From Streptomyces lydicus (lineage in GTDB: Bacteria > Actinomycetota > Actinomycetes > Streptomycetales > Streptomycetaceae), in contig NZ_CP017157.1 of NCBI RefSeq assembly GCF_001729485.1, positions 7,502,001 through 7,566,000 on the forward strand: a DNA stretch of 64,000 bases, written 5' to 3'. Positions within the stretch are counted from its first letter, which is position 1. Each line of letters opens with the position of its first letter. Position numbers and translations under genes: made by a program. Shown piece by piece: positions 26,807 through 36,808 of this stretch. The notes beneath the pieces were generated by a model that was not told the origin of the DNA, did not search any database, and saw only the letters and a program-made list of their open reading frames with translations.

Positions 26807-28624
26807 ATGCCAGCGACACCGCAACGGCGCCGTGGGGTCAGCAGATTGACGATCGGGGCCACCGTACTGGCCGCCTGTGTGGGGGCCGCGGTCGCCGGCA
26901 GCGCCCTGCCGGCGGGCGCCGAGACCGGGCACCACGGCCACGGCGGCCGCACCGTCGACGTGCAACTGCTCTCCTTCAACGACTTCCACGGCAACCTCGA
27001 ACCGCCGCAGGGCTCCTCCGGCACGGTAGAGGAGATCCAGCCGGACGGCACCAAGAAGGCCGTCCCGGCCGGCGGCGTCGAGTACCTGGCCCAGTCGCTG
27101 CGCACGGCCCGCAAGGGCCACCCGTACTCCGTCACCGCCGCGGCCGGCGACCTGGTCGGCGCCAGCCCGCTGCTGTCCGGCCTGTTCCACGACGAGCCGA
27201 CCGTCGAGGCCATGAACAAGCTGGGCCTGGACGTCACCTCCGTCGGCAACCACGAATTCGACGAGGGCCGGGCCGAGTTGACCCGCCTGCAGAACGGCGG
27301 CTGCCACCCGAAGGACGGCTGCTACGAGGACGGCAGGACGTTCGGGGGCGCCGACTTCCCCTACCTCGCCGCGAACGTCACGGACGAGAAGACCGGCAAG
27401 CCGCTGCTGCGGCCGTACACCGTCTGGAAGCACAAGGGCGTCAAGATCGGCTTCATCGGGGTGACGCTGGAGGGCACCCCCGACGTCGTCACCGCCGAAG
27501 GCGTCAAGGGCCTGAAGTTCCACGACGAGGTCGAGACGATCAACAAGTACGCCAAGGTGCTCGACAAGCAGGGCGTCAAGGCGATCGTCGCCCTCATCCA
27601 CGAAGGCGGGCTGCCCGCCTCCACGTCCTACAACTACAACTGCGACAGCCCCGGGGCCGGCGACGGGATCTCCGGGCCGATCACCGAGATCGCCAAGCAT
27701 GTGACGCCCCGGGTGGACGCCCTGGTCACCGGCCACACCCACCAGGCGTACGCCTGCACCATCCCGGACCCGTCCGGCCGGCCGCGCACCGTCACCTCCG
27801 CCGCGTCCTACGGCAAGCTCTACACCGACACCACGCTGACCTACGACCGCCGCACCCGCGACATCGTGCGCACCCGCGTCACGGCGCCCGGCGCGGTCAA
27901 CCACGTCGTGGACCGCACCCAGCCCAAGGCCGCGGACATGACCGCCCTGATCAGCCGCTGGAACAAGCTGGCCGCCCCGGTCGCCGGCCGCCCGGTCGGC
28001 CACATCGCGGCCGACATCGCCGGCCGCGGCGCGGGCGCCCCCGAGTCCCCCCTCGGTGACGTCATCGCCGACGCCCAGCTGGAGGCCACCAAGGCGTCCG
28101 ACAAGGGCGGCGCCCAGCTCGCCCTGATGAACCCCGGCGGCATCCGCTCCGACCTCGCCTACGCGGCGTCCGGCTCGGAGGGCGACGGCGTGGTCACCTA
28201 CGGCGAAGCCTTCACCGTCCAGCCGTTCACCAACATGACGAACGTCGTCGACCTCACCGGCGCCCAGCTGCTGACCGCCCTCCAGCAGCAGGTCAGCGGC
28301 CCCAACGAGACCTCACCGAAGGTCCTTCAGGTCTCCGGCGGCCTCACCTACACCCTCGACCTGACCAAGAAGGGCGCCGACCGCGTCGTCAAGGACACCG
28401 TCAAGCTCAACGGCGCCGCGCTCGACCCGGCGAAGACCTACCGCGTCGCGATGAACGAGTTCCTGGCCGGCGGCGGCGACGGGTTCGCCGCCTTCAAGGA
28501 CGGCAGGAACAAGTACGTCGGCCCCTCCGACCTGGACGCCTTCACCGCGTACCTGACGGCGCACTCGTCGAAGGAGCAGCCCCTCACGCCCCCGAAGGCG
28601 GACCGCATCACGGTCGTGAAGTAG
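26807..28624 (+). CDS. Secreted 5'-nucleotidase / metallophosphoesterase
   Basis: A 605-residue exported UshA-type enzyme. A signal peptide (RRRGVSRLTIGATVLAACVG..., cleaved near ALPAGA-E, residue 38) is followed by a metallophosphoesterase domain with metal motifs LSFNDFHGN, AAGDLVGASP, SVGNHEFDEG, LIHEGG and GHTHQAY. A C-terminal nucleotidase domain has NPGGIRSDL and the substrate-binding TYGEAFTVQPF. It releases phosphate from extracellular nucleotides, so phosphate control by PhoP is likely. The ribosome site GGGAGGGG precedes the ATG. A strong terminator follows. Confidence 0.92.
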   Translation: MPATPQRRRGVSRLTIGATVLAACVGAAVAGSALPAGAETGHHGHGGRTVDVQLLSFNDFHGNLEPPQGSSGTVEEIQPDGTKKAVPAGGVEYLAQSLRTARKGHPYSVTAAAGDLVGASPLLSGLFHDEPTVEAMNKLGLDVTSVGNHEFDEGRAELTRLQNGGCHPKDGCYEDGRTFGGADFPYLAANVTDEKTGKPLLRPYTVWKHKGVKIGFIGVTLEGTPDVVTAEGVKGLKFHDEVETINKYAKVLDKQGVKAIVALIHEGGLPASTSYNYNCDSPGAGDGISGPITEIAKHVTPRVDALVTGHTHQAYACTIPDPSGRPRTVTSAASYGKLYTDTTLTYDRRTRDIVRTRVTAPGAVNHVVDRTQPKAADMTALISRWNKLAAPVAGRPVGHIAADIAGRGAGAPESPLGDVIADAQLEATKASDKGGAQLALMNPGGIRSDLAYAASGSEGDGVVTYGEAFTVQPFTNMTNVVDLTGAQLLTALQQQVSGPNETSPKVLQVSGGLTYTLDLTKKGADRVVKDTVKLNGAALDPAKTYRVAMNEFLAGGGDGFAAFKDGRNKYVGPSDLDAFTAYLTAHSSKEQPLTPPKADRITVVK

Positions 28625-28635
28625 GCGGCCCCGCC

Positions 28636-28665
28636 GGCCGGGTCGCAGGGCGCTGCGACCCGGCC
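28636..28665. terminator. Bidirectional terminator hairpin
   Basis: A perfect 13-bp stem (28636-28648 with 28653-28665) with loop GGCG between the convergent nucleotidase and NmrA-type genes. Confidence 0.88.
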
Positions 28666-28691
28666 CGCGAGGTCCCCGCCCCGGGGACCGG

Positions 28692-29549
28692 TCAGGAGAA
28701 GTCGGCGGCGTGGTCCTCCGCCCACCGGGCGAACGTACGGGCCGGGTGGCCGGTGATCCGCTCGACGGCGTCCGAGACCGGGAAGGGCGAGGCGTCGACC
28801 GCCCCGCCGAACATCCGCACCAGTTCCAGCGCCGCCTCCCGGGGCAGGTGCGGACCGGCCATCGCCTCGGCGGCCGCCTCCTCGGAGATCTGCTCGACCC
28901 GGGTCTCCCGCCCGATCGCCCGGCCGATCGCGGCGACCTGCTGGGCGACCGTCATCACCTCGGGACCGGTGACGGGGTAGGCCCGGCCCTGGTGGGTGCC
29001 GGTGCGGTCCAGCAGGGCGACGGCGGCGACATCGGCGAGGTCGGCCTCGTGGACCGGGGCGCCCTGCGCGCCCGGGTGGGCGTCGCGGACCACCCCCGTC
29101 GCCCGGACGGCCGGGGCCCAGGCGAGCGCGTTGGTGGCGTAGTTGCCGCCCCTGACGAACGTCCACTCCAGGCCGGAGTCGCGCACCGCACGCTCCTGGG
29201 CGGCGTGCATCCGCGCGATGAAGTGGGACTCGTCGGCGGGGGAATCGGTCACCGCCATCGAGGAGTTGAGGACGATACGGCGCACGCCGGTCTTCACGGC
29301 GGCGTCCACCAGGGCGCCCGCGGCCCGTTCCCCGCCGGCCGCGAGGTTGAGGAAGAGCGCGTCGGCGCCCTCCAGCAGCGGTTCGAGGCCCTCGTCAGCG
29401 GTGAGGTCGGCACGCACCACCTCGGCCCCGGCCGGCAGCGCGGCCCGTGCCGGGTCCCGGGTCAGCGCGCGGACGGCGGCGCCGTCGGCGAGGAGCCGGG
29501 TGACAAGACTGCGGCCGATATTGCCGGTTGCTCCGGTTACCACGATCAT
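28692..29549 (-). CDS. NmrA-type NAD(P)-binding protein
   Basis: A 285-residue atypical short-chain dehydrogenase. The Rossmann motif is VTGATGNIG (4-12), and the following RALTRDPARA fits NADP binding. VRRIVLNSSMAV and WTFVRGGNYATNAL are typical of the NmrA/QOR2-like group, which reduces quinones or acts as a redox sensor. It lacks a clear YxxxK catalytic pair, as is common in this group. It is monocistronic and ends at the shared terminator. Confidence 0.85.
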   Translation of the reverse strand: MIVVTGATGNIGRSLVTRLLADGAAVRALTRDPARAALPAGAEVVRADLTADEGLEPLLEGADALFLNLAAGGERAAGALVDAAVKTGVRRIVLNSSMAVTDSPADESHFIARMHAAQERAVRDSGLEWTFVRGGNYATNALAWAPAVRATGVVRDAHPGAQGAPVHEADLADVAAVALLDRTGTHQGRAYPVTGPEVMTVAQQVAAIGRAIGRETRVEQISEEAAAEAMAGPHLPREAALELVRMFGGAVDASPFPVSDAVERITGHPARTFARWAEDHAADFS

Positions 29550-29793
29550 CAGGCACCTCAGGGAAGAAGAACGACCGTCTGCGGGTCGTCGGGCGAATGG
29601 GACGCATCACAAGCAGCGATCCGGGGCGCCGGAGCATTCCGTCGCCGCGGCAGGCAAGGATGGTGACGGTAGTTCAGGTCAACCCCGCGGGCGCGGCAAT
29701 TTTTCACCAAGAGCGCCCCGACAAGCCTCATGAATCCGACATACCTCTGGTAAGACTTGCGTTCGAGGGTCCCGCTCGTGGTGGGATGTGCTG

Positions 29794-31152
29794 ATGCGAA
29801 CCCCCACACGCATACCCTCGCCCGCCGACCGCCCGGCCCCCCACTCCGCCGCAGCGGGCACCCCGAACGACCCCTCCGGCGACACCAGAAGGCTCGCACC
29901 GGTCAATCCGTACGCGGACCTGGCCGCGCTCGCCGACCCGGAACCCGACGCCGGCCCGGCCGACCCCGGGTTCGACGTCCCCGGTGCCACCCGGCGCCGC
30001 AGCTACCTCAACGAGCGGGACGACAGCGACGACCCGCTGGGCCTCGGGCTGCGCGCGGACGACGAGGACGAGGTGTGGACGCGGCCGAACCACCGCCGCA
30101 CCAAGCGCGGCATCAGCCGCTTCGCCGCCGTCCCGATCACCCTGAAACTGCTGGTGGCGCTCCTCGTCCTGGCCTCGTTCCTCACCCTCTCGGACCGCTT
30201 CGCGGTGCTCTACGCGCAGAACGCGGCCGCGGAGAAGCTGAAGGACGCGCTGCATCTGAACGCCACCCCGGAAGTCGACATCCAGGGCTTCCCCTTCCTC
30301 ACCCAGGTCCTGGACAAGCGCGTCGACCAGGTGCGGGTCACCATTCCCGACCTGGCCGCCGACCGGGTGTCGCTGGCGAAGTTCGAGGCGACCGCGCGGG
30401 ACGTCCGCCTCGACGGCGATCTGCCCAGCTCCGTCAAGGGCGCCACGATCGGCTCGCTGCGCGGCAACGTCCTGCTCGCCTTCGACGACATGAACCGTGA
30501 ACTGGGCGCCTCCCAGGTCAAGTTCAGCGCGATGGGCCCCGATGCGGTCAAGGCGGACGGGCAACTGCCGATCGCCGGCCACGAATTGCGGGTACGGGCC
30601 GAGGCGCGCATCCACCGGACCGGCGAACGCGGCATCTCCACCGACATCAGCCGGATGCGCCTGGACATCGGCGACCTCGCCGTCTACCGCCCCGGCACCG
30701 GCAAGGAGGAGGGCCTGCGGCTGACCCGCAAGGCCGCCGCCCAGCTCAGCCAGGAAGCCGCCCGGGTCAAGGCGATGCTGAGCATCCCGGCGATCGCGGA
30801 CCGCATCGGCATCCCGAAGGGCTACATCCAGGACGCGCTGCGCAGCGAGGACAAGCTGCACGAGCTGACCGGTTCGCCGCGCTTCGTCCACGAGCTGATG
30901 AAGGTCAACCTCGTCGACGTGGTGCTGGACCACCCCTGGCTGCTGGAGAAGGTCGGCATCGACCCGAAGATCCTCGGCACGCTCAGCGGCCTGACCAAAC
31001 CGCAGCTCGCCGACCGGCTGTCGCTCTCCTTCGAACTGCCCAAGACGCCCGGGAACGTACGGCTGCGCGCGCTCACCGTCCAGCGGGACGGCATCCGCGC
31101 CGAGCTCACCGGGGCGGAGCTGCCGTTCGGGGACGCGGCGAAGAAGAAGTGA
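29794..31152 (+). CDS. DUF2993 (LmeA-like) protein with a long cytoplasmic tail
   Basis: A 452-residue protein. About 110 acidic, Pro-rich residues precede one membrane segment (PITLKLLVALLVLASFLTL, about 113-132). The DUF2993 domain follows, beginning NAAAEKLKDALHLNATPEVDIQGFPFLTQVLDKRVDQVRV. DUF2993 proteins include mycobacterial LmeA, an envelope-acting phospholipase, so a lipid-related role at the outer face is likely. A GTG at 29788 two codons upstream is an alternative start. A second, shorter family member is encoded at 46939. Confidence 0.85.
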   Translation: MRTPTRIPSPADRPAPHSAAAGTPNDPSGDTRRLAPVNPYADLAALADPEPDAGPADPGFDVPGATRRRSYLNERDDSDDPLGLGLRADDEDEVWTRPNHRRTKRGISRFAAVPITLKLLVALLVLASFLTLSDRFAVLYAQNAAAEKLKDALHLNATPEVDIQGFPFLTQVLDKRVDQVRVTIPDLAADRVSLAKFEATARDVRLDGDLPSSVKGATIGSLRGNVLLAFDDMNRELGASQVKFSAMGPDAVKADGQLPIAGHELRVRAEARIHRTGERGISTDISRMRLDIGDLAVYRPGTGKEEGLRLTRKAAAQLSQEAARVKAMLSIPAIADRIGIPKGYIQDALRSEDKLHELTGSPRFVHELMKVNLVDVVLDHPWLLEKVGIDPKILGTLSGLTKPQLADRLSLSFELPKTPGNVRLRALTVQRDGIRAELTGAELPFGDAAKKK

Positions 31153-31171
31153 GCCGGGGCCGGCGGGCCGC

Positions 31172-32656
31172 TCAGGCGTCCCCGTCCGGCCGGGCCGGCG
31201 GCTCCTCGGGCGGCGCGGGCGGCGGCGTCGGGGCGCCCGGCAGGGTCAGCACCGCCTCGGTGCCTCCGAGGTCCGCGGACCGCAGCCGTACCGCACCGCC
31301 CGCCTGCTCCGCCGTGCGCGCCACGATCGACAGCCCCAGCCCGCTGCCCGGCAGGCTGCGCGCGGACGGCGAGCGCCAGAACCGCTCGAAGACGTGCGGC
31401 AGTTCGTCCTGCGGAATGCCGGGACCGTGATCGCGTACGGTCAGCTCGCCGCCGGACAGCCGGACCTCGACGCCGCCACCGGCCGGGCTGAACTTCACCG
31501 CGTTGTCGAGCAGATTGACCACCGCCCGCTCCAGCCCGGCCGGCTCGGCCCGTACGTACCAGGGCGCGATGTCCGCGGTGAAGGTCAGCGACGGGCCGCG
31601 CAGCCGGGCCCGCTCCAGCGCCGCGCCGACGACGTCGTGCAGCGCCACCACCGCCACGGCGCTCTGCCCGGGCGCCGGCGGCCGGGACAGCTCCTGCAGG
31701 TCCCCGATCAGCGCCGCCAGCTCCCCCATCTGCGCCTTCACCGACGCCAGCAGCGCCTGCTTGTCCCCGGGCGGAATCGGCCGGCCGGACTGCTCGCTGC
31801 GCACCAGCAGGTCGATGTTCATGCGCAGCGAGGTCAGCGGCGTCCGCAGCTCGTGGCCGGCGTCGGCGATCAGCTGCTGCTGGAGGTCACGGGAGGAGGC
31901 CAGCGCCGCGGTCATCGCGTTGAAGGAACGGGAGAGGCGGGCGATCTCGTCGTCGCCGTCCGCCGGGATGCGGATGGCCAGGTCCTGCGTACGGGCGACG
32001 TGTTCGACGGCTTCGGTGAGGCGGTCGACGGGTTTGAGGCCGGCCCGAGCCACCCAGAGGCCGGCGGTCGCCGCGCCCAGCACCCCCACGCCGGCGACGA
32101 TCAGCAGCACCAGCGCGAGCTGGTTGAGCGGGTCGGTGACCTGTCTCATCGGCAAGGCGACCGAGATCGCGAGGCGATTGCCCTGGGTATCGGTGAGCGG
32201 GCCGGGGAACGGCTTGGTCCACACCCGCATCTCGGCGCCGTCCTCGGCCCGGGTGATGTGCGCCGTGCTGGCCACCCGCCCCCTGGCCACCGCGGTGTCC
32301 GCGCGCTGGGCGGGAATGGGTGCCTTGTCCGGTGAGGTACAGACATAGCCTCCCGCGGACACGAGCTGGATGGTGTACGGCGTGGGCTGGAAGTGCACCC
32401 CGTCCGGGTTGTTGCAGTAGGCGCTGAGCGCCTGCACGTAATTGGAGTTCACCTCGACGGTGCTGAGCTGCGCGTCCAGCTGCTCGGTCAGCCGGTCACG
32501 GGTGATCAGCCAGCAGGCGGCGGCCGAGAGGGCCACCGCGAAGGCGACCGCCACCGCCGTGAGCATCGCCAGCCGTGAACGCAGCGGCAGTTGCCGGAAG
32601 CGCGCCAGGGGGCCCGGGTACCGCCCGGCGCCACGGGGGGTTCCGCTCGCGCTCAT
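31172..32656 (-). CDS. Sensor histidine kinase (MprB-like)
   Basis: A 494-residue membrane kinase. Two membrane segments (about 29-50 and 180-203) bracket an external domain of about 130 residues with two Cys. HAMP, HisKA and ATPase domains follow: H box [14 protein letters not shown] box [12 protein letters not shown]1 DHGPGIP, F box FERFWR and G2 GSGLGLSI. The C-terminus is Pro-rich. Its start overlaps the regulator stop, so the pair is coupled. The external domain and the neighbouring HtrA-like protease point to envelope or secretion stress. Confidence 0.92.
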   Translation of the reverse strand: MSASGTPRGAGRYPGPLARFRQLPLRSRLAMLTAVAVAFAVALSAAACWLITRDRLTEQLDAQLSTVEVNSNYVQALSAYCNNPDGVHFQPTPYTIQLVSAGGYVCTSPDKAPIPAQRADTAVARGRVASTAHITRAEDGAEMRVWTKPFPGPLTDTQGNRLAISVALPMRQVTDPLNQLALVLLIVAGVGVLGAATAGLWVARAGLKPVDRLTEAVEHVARTQDLAIRIPADGDDEIARLSRSFNAMTAALASSRDLQQQLIADAGHELRTPLTSLRMNIDLLVRSEQSGRPIPPGDKQALLASVKAQMGELAALIGDLQELSRPPAPGQSAVAVVALHDVVGAALERARLRGPSLTFTADIAPWYVRAEPAGLERAVVNLLDNAVKFSPAGGGVEVRLSGGELTVRDHGPGIPQDELPHVFERFWRSPSARSLPGSGLGLSIVARTAEQAGGAVRLRSADLGGTEAVLTLPGAPTPPPAPPEEPPARPDGDA

Positions 32657-33393
32657 TCCGACCCGCCGTCCGCCCGCAGCACATAGCCGACGCCCCGCAC
32701 GGTGTGCACCAGGCGCGGCTCGCCGCCCGCCTCCGTCTTGCGGCGCAGATACATCACGTACACGTCGAGCGAGTTGGAGGTGGGCTCGAAGTCGAAGCCC
32801 CAGACCGCCTTGAGGATCTGCTCGCGGGTGAGGACCTGCCGCGGGTGCGCGAGGAACATCTCCAGCAGCGTGAACTCCGTACGGGTCAGCTCGACCGGCC
32901 GGGCGCCCCGGGTCACCTCGCGCGTCGACAGGTCCATCCGCAGATCGGCGAAGCTCAGCGTCTCGCCCTCGCCGGCGGGCTGTGCGCCGGCCGCCGCCGG
33001 GTAGGAGCTGCGGCGCAGCAGTGCGCGGATCCGGGCGAGCAGCTCGTCCAGCTCGAACGGCTTGACGAGGTAGTCGTCGGCGCCCGCGTCCAGGCCGGTG
33101 ACGCGGTCGCCGACGGTGTCCCGGGCGGTCAGCATCAGGATCGGTACGGTCACCCCGCTCGCCCGCAGCCGCCGGGCCGCGGTCAGCCCGTCCATCCTGG
33201 GCATCAGCACGTCCAGGACGATCAGTTCGGGGTCGTAGGACGCGACCTTCTCGACCGCGTCCAGACCGTCGACCGCCTGCTCGGTCCGGTAGCCCTCGAA
33301 GGCGAGCGAGCGCTGCAGCGCCTCGCGGACGGCGGGCTCGTCGTCGACGATCAGGATGCGGGCGGGCTGATCACCGTGCTCGGCGGGGCTCAT
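32653..33393 (-). CDS. OmpR-family response regulator (MprA-like)
   Basis: A 246-residue regulator. The receiver domain has the acidic pair in VDDEPAV, the phosphorylated Asp in [12 protein letters not shown], and Lys in LVKPFE. The winged-helix domain has [24 protein letters not shown] and [15 protein letters not shown]. It overlaps the kinase gene by 4 nt. The ATG at 33393 is preceded by GAGG. Direct repeats upstream of the protease gene at 34615-34642 have the 11-nt spacing expected for a dimeric OmpR-type regulator. Confidence 0.92.
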   Translation of the reverse strand: MSPAEHGDQPARILIVDDEPAVREALQRSLAFEGYRTEQAVDGLDAVEKVASYDPELIVLDVLMPRMDGLTAARRLRASGVTVPILMLTARDTVGDRVTGLDAGADDYLVKPFELDELLARIRALLRRSSYPAAAGAQPAGEGETLSFADLRMDLSTREVTRGARPVELTRTEFTLLEMFLAHPRQVLTREQILKAVWGFDFEPTSNSLDVYVMYLRRKTEAGGEPRLVHTVRGVGYVLRADGGSE

Positions 33394-33520
33394 GTGTGTT
33401 TCTACCTCGGGGAAAGCGGAAGGTACGGGGCCGGTCCCCAAGCCTTGCACGGCGGGAGGCAAAGGGGAGGGGTGACGCGGAGCGTCTCCGGCCGGGTGGC
33501 GGCGGGTGACGGGTGGACGC

Positions 33521-34591
33521 TCAGACGCCGCTGTTGCTGCCCCCGCTGCCGCCGTCCCGCAGCGCGTCGAGGTCGGCCTTGACGGTGTTGATCGGGATGG
33601 CGAAGCCGAGTCCGACGCTGCCCGCGGTGCTGCTGGAGGCGGAACTGGGCGAGTACATCGCCGAGTTGATGCCGATGATCTGCCCCTGCATGTTGATCAG
33701 GGCGCCACCGGAGTTGCCCGGGTTGAGCGAGGCGTCGGTCTGTATCGCCTTGTACGAGGTCTTGGACGAGCCGGTGTCGCCGTTGTACTGGTTGCCGCCG
33801 AACTCGAACGGCCAGCCGCCGTCGCCCCGGCCGTCCTGCTGTCCCTGCCCCTGGCCCCGGCCCTGTTCCTTGGGAACGGTGACGTCCCGGTGGAGGGCGG
33901 AGACGATGCCGCTGGTCACCGAGCCGGTCAGGCCCTCCGGCGAGCCGATCGCCACCACGCCGTCGCCGACCGCGACCTTGTCGGAGTCGCCGAGCGAGGC
34001 GGCGGTCAGGCCCTTGGCACCGCGGACCTTGATCAGCGCCAGGTCCTTGTCCGGGTCGGTGCCGGTGACCCGGGCGGTCTTCCTGCTGCCGTCGCTGAAG
34101 GCGACGGTGACGGTGTCCGCGCCGGCCACCACGTGGTTGTTGGTGATGATCTCGCCGCTGCCGGTGAGCACGACGCCGGAGCCGGTGGACTCCCCGCTGC
34201 CGGTGCGCGCCTTGATCTCCACTATCGCCGGGCTGACCGCCTTGGCCACCCCCGCGACGCCGCTGCCGCTGTCCTTGCCCGCGTTGACCAGCGGCGTGGA
34301 GGCGGAGTTCTGCGTGTCCTGGTGGGTCGCGCCGGCGAGCAGCGCCGCGCTGCCGCCGCCGATGAGACCGGAGGCGACCGCCACCGCCGCGAGCAGCGCC
34401 ACCGGCCGGCGGGCCCGGCGCCGCGCGCCCGGCGCCTCCTCGGGGCCCGGCGCGTACGGCGGGGGCGGCGGAACCGCCGCTCCCGCGTGGTCGCCGTACG
34501 GGGCCCCGTACCGGGGGCCGTGCGGGGCGCCGTACGCGTACGGCCCGTCCTGTGGCATCTCATCGCCGCTTCGGCGGTAGCTCTCGGTCAT
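33521..34591 (-). CDS. Membrane-anchored HtrA-like serine protease
   Basis: A 356-residue protein. A Pro/Gly/Tyr-rich cytoplasmic tail is followed by one membrane segment ([18 protein letters not shown], about 65-84). The trypsin-like domain has the catalytic His in ITNNHVV, Asp in [11 protein letters not shown] and Ser in [10 protein letters not shown] Gly/Gln-rich loop interrupts the domain near 230-250. No PDZ domain follows, unlike DegP. It probably degrades misfolded exported proteins. The start is the ATG at 34591. A -10-like CATTGT only a few nt upstream suggests a leaderless transcript. Confidence 0.9.
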   Translation of the reverse strand: MTESYRRSGDEMPQDGPYAYGAPHGPRYGAPYGDHAGAAVPPPPPYAPGPEEAPGARRRARRPVALLAAVAVASGLIGGGSAALLAGATHQDTQNSASTPLVNAGKDSGSGVAGVAKAVSPAIVEIKARTGSGESTGSGVVLTGSGEIITNNHVVAGADTVTVAFSDGSRKTARVTGTDPDKDLALIKVRGAKGLTAASLGDSDKVAVGDGVVAIGSPEGLTGSVTSGIVSALHRDVTVPKEQGRGQGQGQQDGRGDGGWPFEFGGNQYNGDTGSSKTSYKAIQTDASLNPGNSGGALINMQGQIIGINSAMYSPSSASSSTAGSVGLGFAIPINTVKADLDALRDGGSGGSNSGV

Positions 34592-34614
34592 GGTCAAGAC
34601 AATGCGCCCGTTCC

Positions 34615-34642
34615 ATGAGAACCGCCTGAGAAGGCCCTGAGA
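34615..34642 (-). promoter_or_regulatory. Three 11-nt-spaced response-regulator boxes
   Basis: On the + strand ATGAGA (34615), CTGAGA (34626) and CTGAGA (34637) are spaced exactly 11 nt. On the minus strand they read TCTCAT/TCTCAG/TCTCAG, upstream of a possible -10 (CATTGT, 34599-34604). The spacing is that of OmpR-family sites, and the sequence resembles the box reported for mycobacterial MprA. The adjacent response regulator is the natural candidate to bind. Confidence 0.7.
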
Positions 34643-34690
34643 GACCCGACAGAAGTGGGTATGCCCGATATAAGGACAGCCCGGTGCTGG

Positions 34691-35716
34691 TCAGCCGCCG
34701 CAGCCGCAGGAGCGGCGGACGACCAGGCGGGAGGGGAACTGCCGCAGGCGCTCGCGGCGGGAGCCGACGATGCGCAGGCCGTCGTCCAGCACCAGGTCGA
34801 CCGCGGCCCGGGCCATCGCCTCGCGGTCGGAGGCGACGGTGGTCAGCGGCGGGTCGGTGAGGGCGGCTTCCTTGACGTCGTCGAAGCCCGCGACGGCCAG
34901 TCCGCCGGGCACGTCGATGCGCAGCTCCCGGGCGGCCCGCAGCACTCCGATGGCCTGGTCGTCGGTGGCGCACATGATGGCCGGCGGCCGGTCCGGCCCG
35001 GCCAGCAGCTTCAGCGCGACCTGGTAGGCGTCGTAGCGGTTGTACGGCGCCTCGAAGTAGCGGCCCTCCGTGGGCTTGCCGGACTCCAGCATCGCCCGGC
35101 GCCAGCCCTCGACGTGGTCGGTGACCGGGTCGCCGGACTTCGGGGTCTCCTCCGTGCCGCCGAGGAAGGCGACGTACGGATGGCCGTGCTCCAGGAGGTG
35201 GCGGGTCGCCAGCTGCGCGCCCCAGATGTCGTCCGTCATCACCGCGACGTCGTCGATGGCGTCCGGCCGGCGGTGCAGCAGCACCACCCGGGCGTCCCAG
35301 GCGTCGATCTCGGCGGCGGCGTGCTCGCTGGGGCCCTGGCTGATCAGGATCAGCCCGGACACCCGCATGCCGAGGAACGCGCGCAGGTAGTGCACCTCGC
35401 GCTCGTCGAGGTAGTTGGCGTTGCCGACCAGCACCATCTTTCCGCGCTCCGCGGCGGCCTGTTCGACGGCGTGCGCCATCTCCGCGAAGAACGGCTGCCG
35501 GGTGTCCGGCACGATCAGACCTATGAGGTCGGTACGGCGGGACGCCATCGCCTGCGCGACGCGGTCCGGCCGGTAGCCGAGCTCCTTGATGGCGGCGAGC
35601 ACCCGCTCGCGCGTGGCCGGGGCGACCGGCCGTGGTCCGTTGTTGATGACGTAACTGACAACGGCGGTCGACGTACCCGCCAGTCTTGCCACATCATCCC
35701 GCGTCACCTTGGCCAC
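34691..35716 (-). CDS. LacI-family transcriptional regulator
   Basis: A 341-residue repressor. The helix-turn-helix and hinge are [40 protein letters not shown]. The periplasmic-binding-protein-like core includes [22 protein letters not shown] and [20 protein letters not shown]. The recognition helix differs from the common SxATVSRVLN type. No sugar gene lies beside it, so the effector is unknown. It starts at a GTG and stands between the protease and glnR genes, all leftward. Confidence 0.9.
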   Translation of the reverse strand: MAKVTRDDVARLAGTSTAVVSYVINNGPRPVAPATRERVLAAIKELGYRPDRVAQAMASRRTDLIGLIVPDTRQPFFAEMAHAVEQAAAERGKMVLVGNANYLDEREVHYLRAFLGMRVSGLILISQGPSEHAAAEIDAWDARVVLLHRRPDAIDDVAVMTDDIWGAQLATRHLLEHGHPYVAFLGGTEETPKSGDPVTDHVEGWRRAMLESGKPTEGRYFEAPYNRYDAYQVALKLLAGPDRPPAIMCATDDQAIGVLRAARELRIDVPGGLAVAGFDDVKEAALTDPPLTTVASDREAMARAAVDLVLDDGLRIVGSRRERLRQFPSRLVVRRSCGCGG

Positions 35717-35740
35717 GCGCGGCAGTCTACGCGGGTGGTC

Positions 35741-36562
35741 CTACCGGCGGGCAGGCCGTGCACCCGTGGAGTCGGCGGCCGCGGCGACCGGGCGGGCCGC
35801 GGTGTCGCCGTCGGAGGACTTCGCCGCCTTCGCGGCGTCCTCCTTGGCCCTGGACTCCGCCTTGGCCTTGGACTCCGCGGAGCGGTCCGGCTTCTCGGGC
35901 GTGACGAAGCGGTAGCCGACGTTGCGGACCGTCCCGATCAGCGACTCGTGCTCGGGGCCGAGCTTGGCGCGCAGCCGGCGGACGTGCACGTCGACGGTGC
36001 GCGTGCCGCCGAAGTAGTCGTAGCCCCAGACCTCCTGCAGGAGCTGGGCGCGGGTGAAGACCCGGCCCGGGTGCTGCGCGAGGTACTTCAGCAGCTCGAA
36101 CTCCTTGAAGGTCAGGTCCAGGACCCGTCCCTTCAGCTTGGCGCTGTAGGTCGCCTCGTCCACCGAGAGGTCGCCGTTGCGGATCTCCATGGGGCCGTCG
36201 TCGGTGGTGATCTGCTGGCGGCCCATCGCCAGCCGCAGCCGGGCCTCGACCTCGGCCGGGCCCGCCGTGTCCAGCATGACGTCGTCGACGCCCCAGTCGG
36301 CGGTGACGGCGGCCAGCCCGCCCTCGGTGACGACCAGGACCAGCGGGCAGCCGGGGCCGGTGGAGCGCAGCAGCTGGCACAGGGACCGTACGTGCGGCAG
36401 GTCGCGGCGGCCGTCGATCAGTATGACGTCGGCCCCTGGGGTGTCGATGAGGGCCGGGCCCTCGGCCGGGGCCACCCGCACGCTGTGCAGCAGCAGGCCG
36501 AGCGCCGGGAGCACCTCCGTCGACGGCTGGAGTGCGTTGGTCAGCAGCAGGAGCGAACTCAC
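35741..36562 (-). CDS. glnR: Global nitrogen regulator GlnR
   Basis: A 273-residue orphan OmpR-type regulator that controls ammonium transport, glutamine synthetase and nitrite reductase genes in streptomycetes. The receiver domain lacks the usual acidic pocket but keeps the Asp50 that homodimeric GlnR uses (DVILIDG). The winged-helix domain includes [20 protein letters not shown] and [21 protein letters not shown]. The tail is Ala/Lys/Asp-rich and variable. The GTG at 36562 gives the conserved start [14 protein letters not shown]. Longer in-frame extensions are not conserved. Confidence 0.95.
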   Translation of the reverse strand: MSSLLLLTNALQPSTEVLPALGLLLHSVRVAPAEGPALIDTPGADVILIDGRRDLPHVRSLCQLLRSTGPGCPLVLVVTEGGLAAVTADWGVDDVMLDTAGPAEVEARLRLAMGRQQITTDDGPMEIRNGDLSVDEATYSAKLKGRVLDLTFKEFELLKYLAQHPGRVFTRAQLLQEVWGYDYFGGTRTVDVHVRRLRAKLGPEHESLIGTVRNVGYRFVTPEKPDRSAESKAKAESRAKEDAAKAAKSSDGDTAARPVAAAADSTGARPARR

Positions 36563-36808
36563 CTCCGACCACCTGCCCGGTTTCCGGAGCGGTTCACCCT
36601 GATCTGCTCGCGGTCCTGCCTGCTTCGCTCGCCCATGACGTCTGGTTCCTCCTCGGTCCCTGCGACGGGGGCACCACCCGGCCCTGGCCGGGGGAGTCTG
36701 CGGCACTGCTTCGTACGGTCCTCGCAGCCGCGCGGTACGTGGCTGAAAGCACAAAAGGACCCGGGGGCAACGCTGCCCGGATCCTTCTTGCCCAGCAGAA
36801 TAGCTCAC

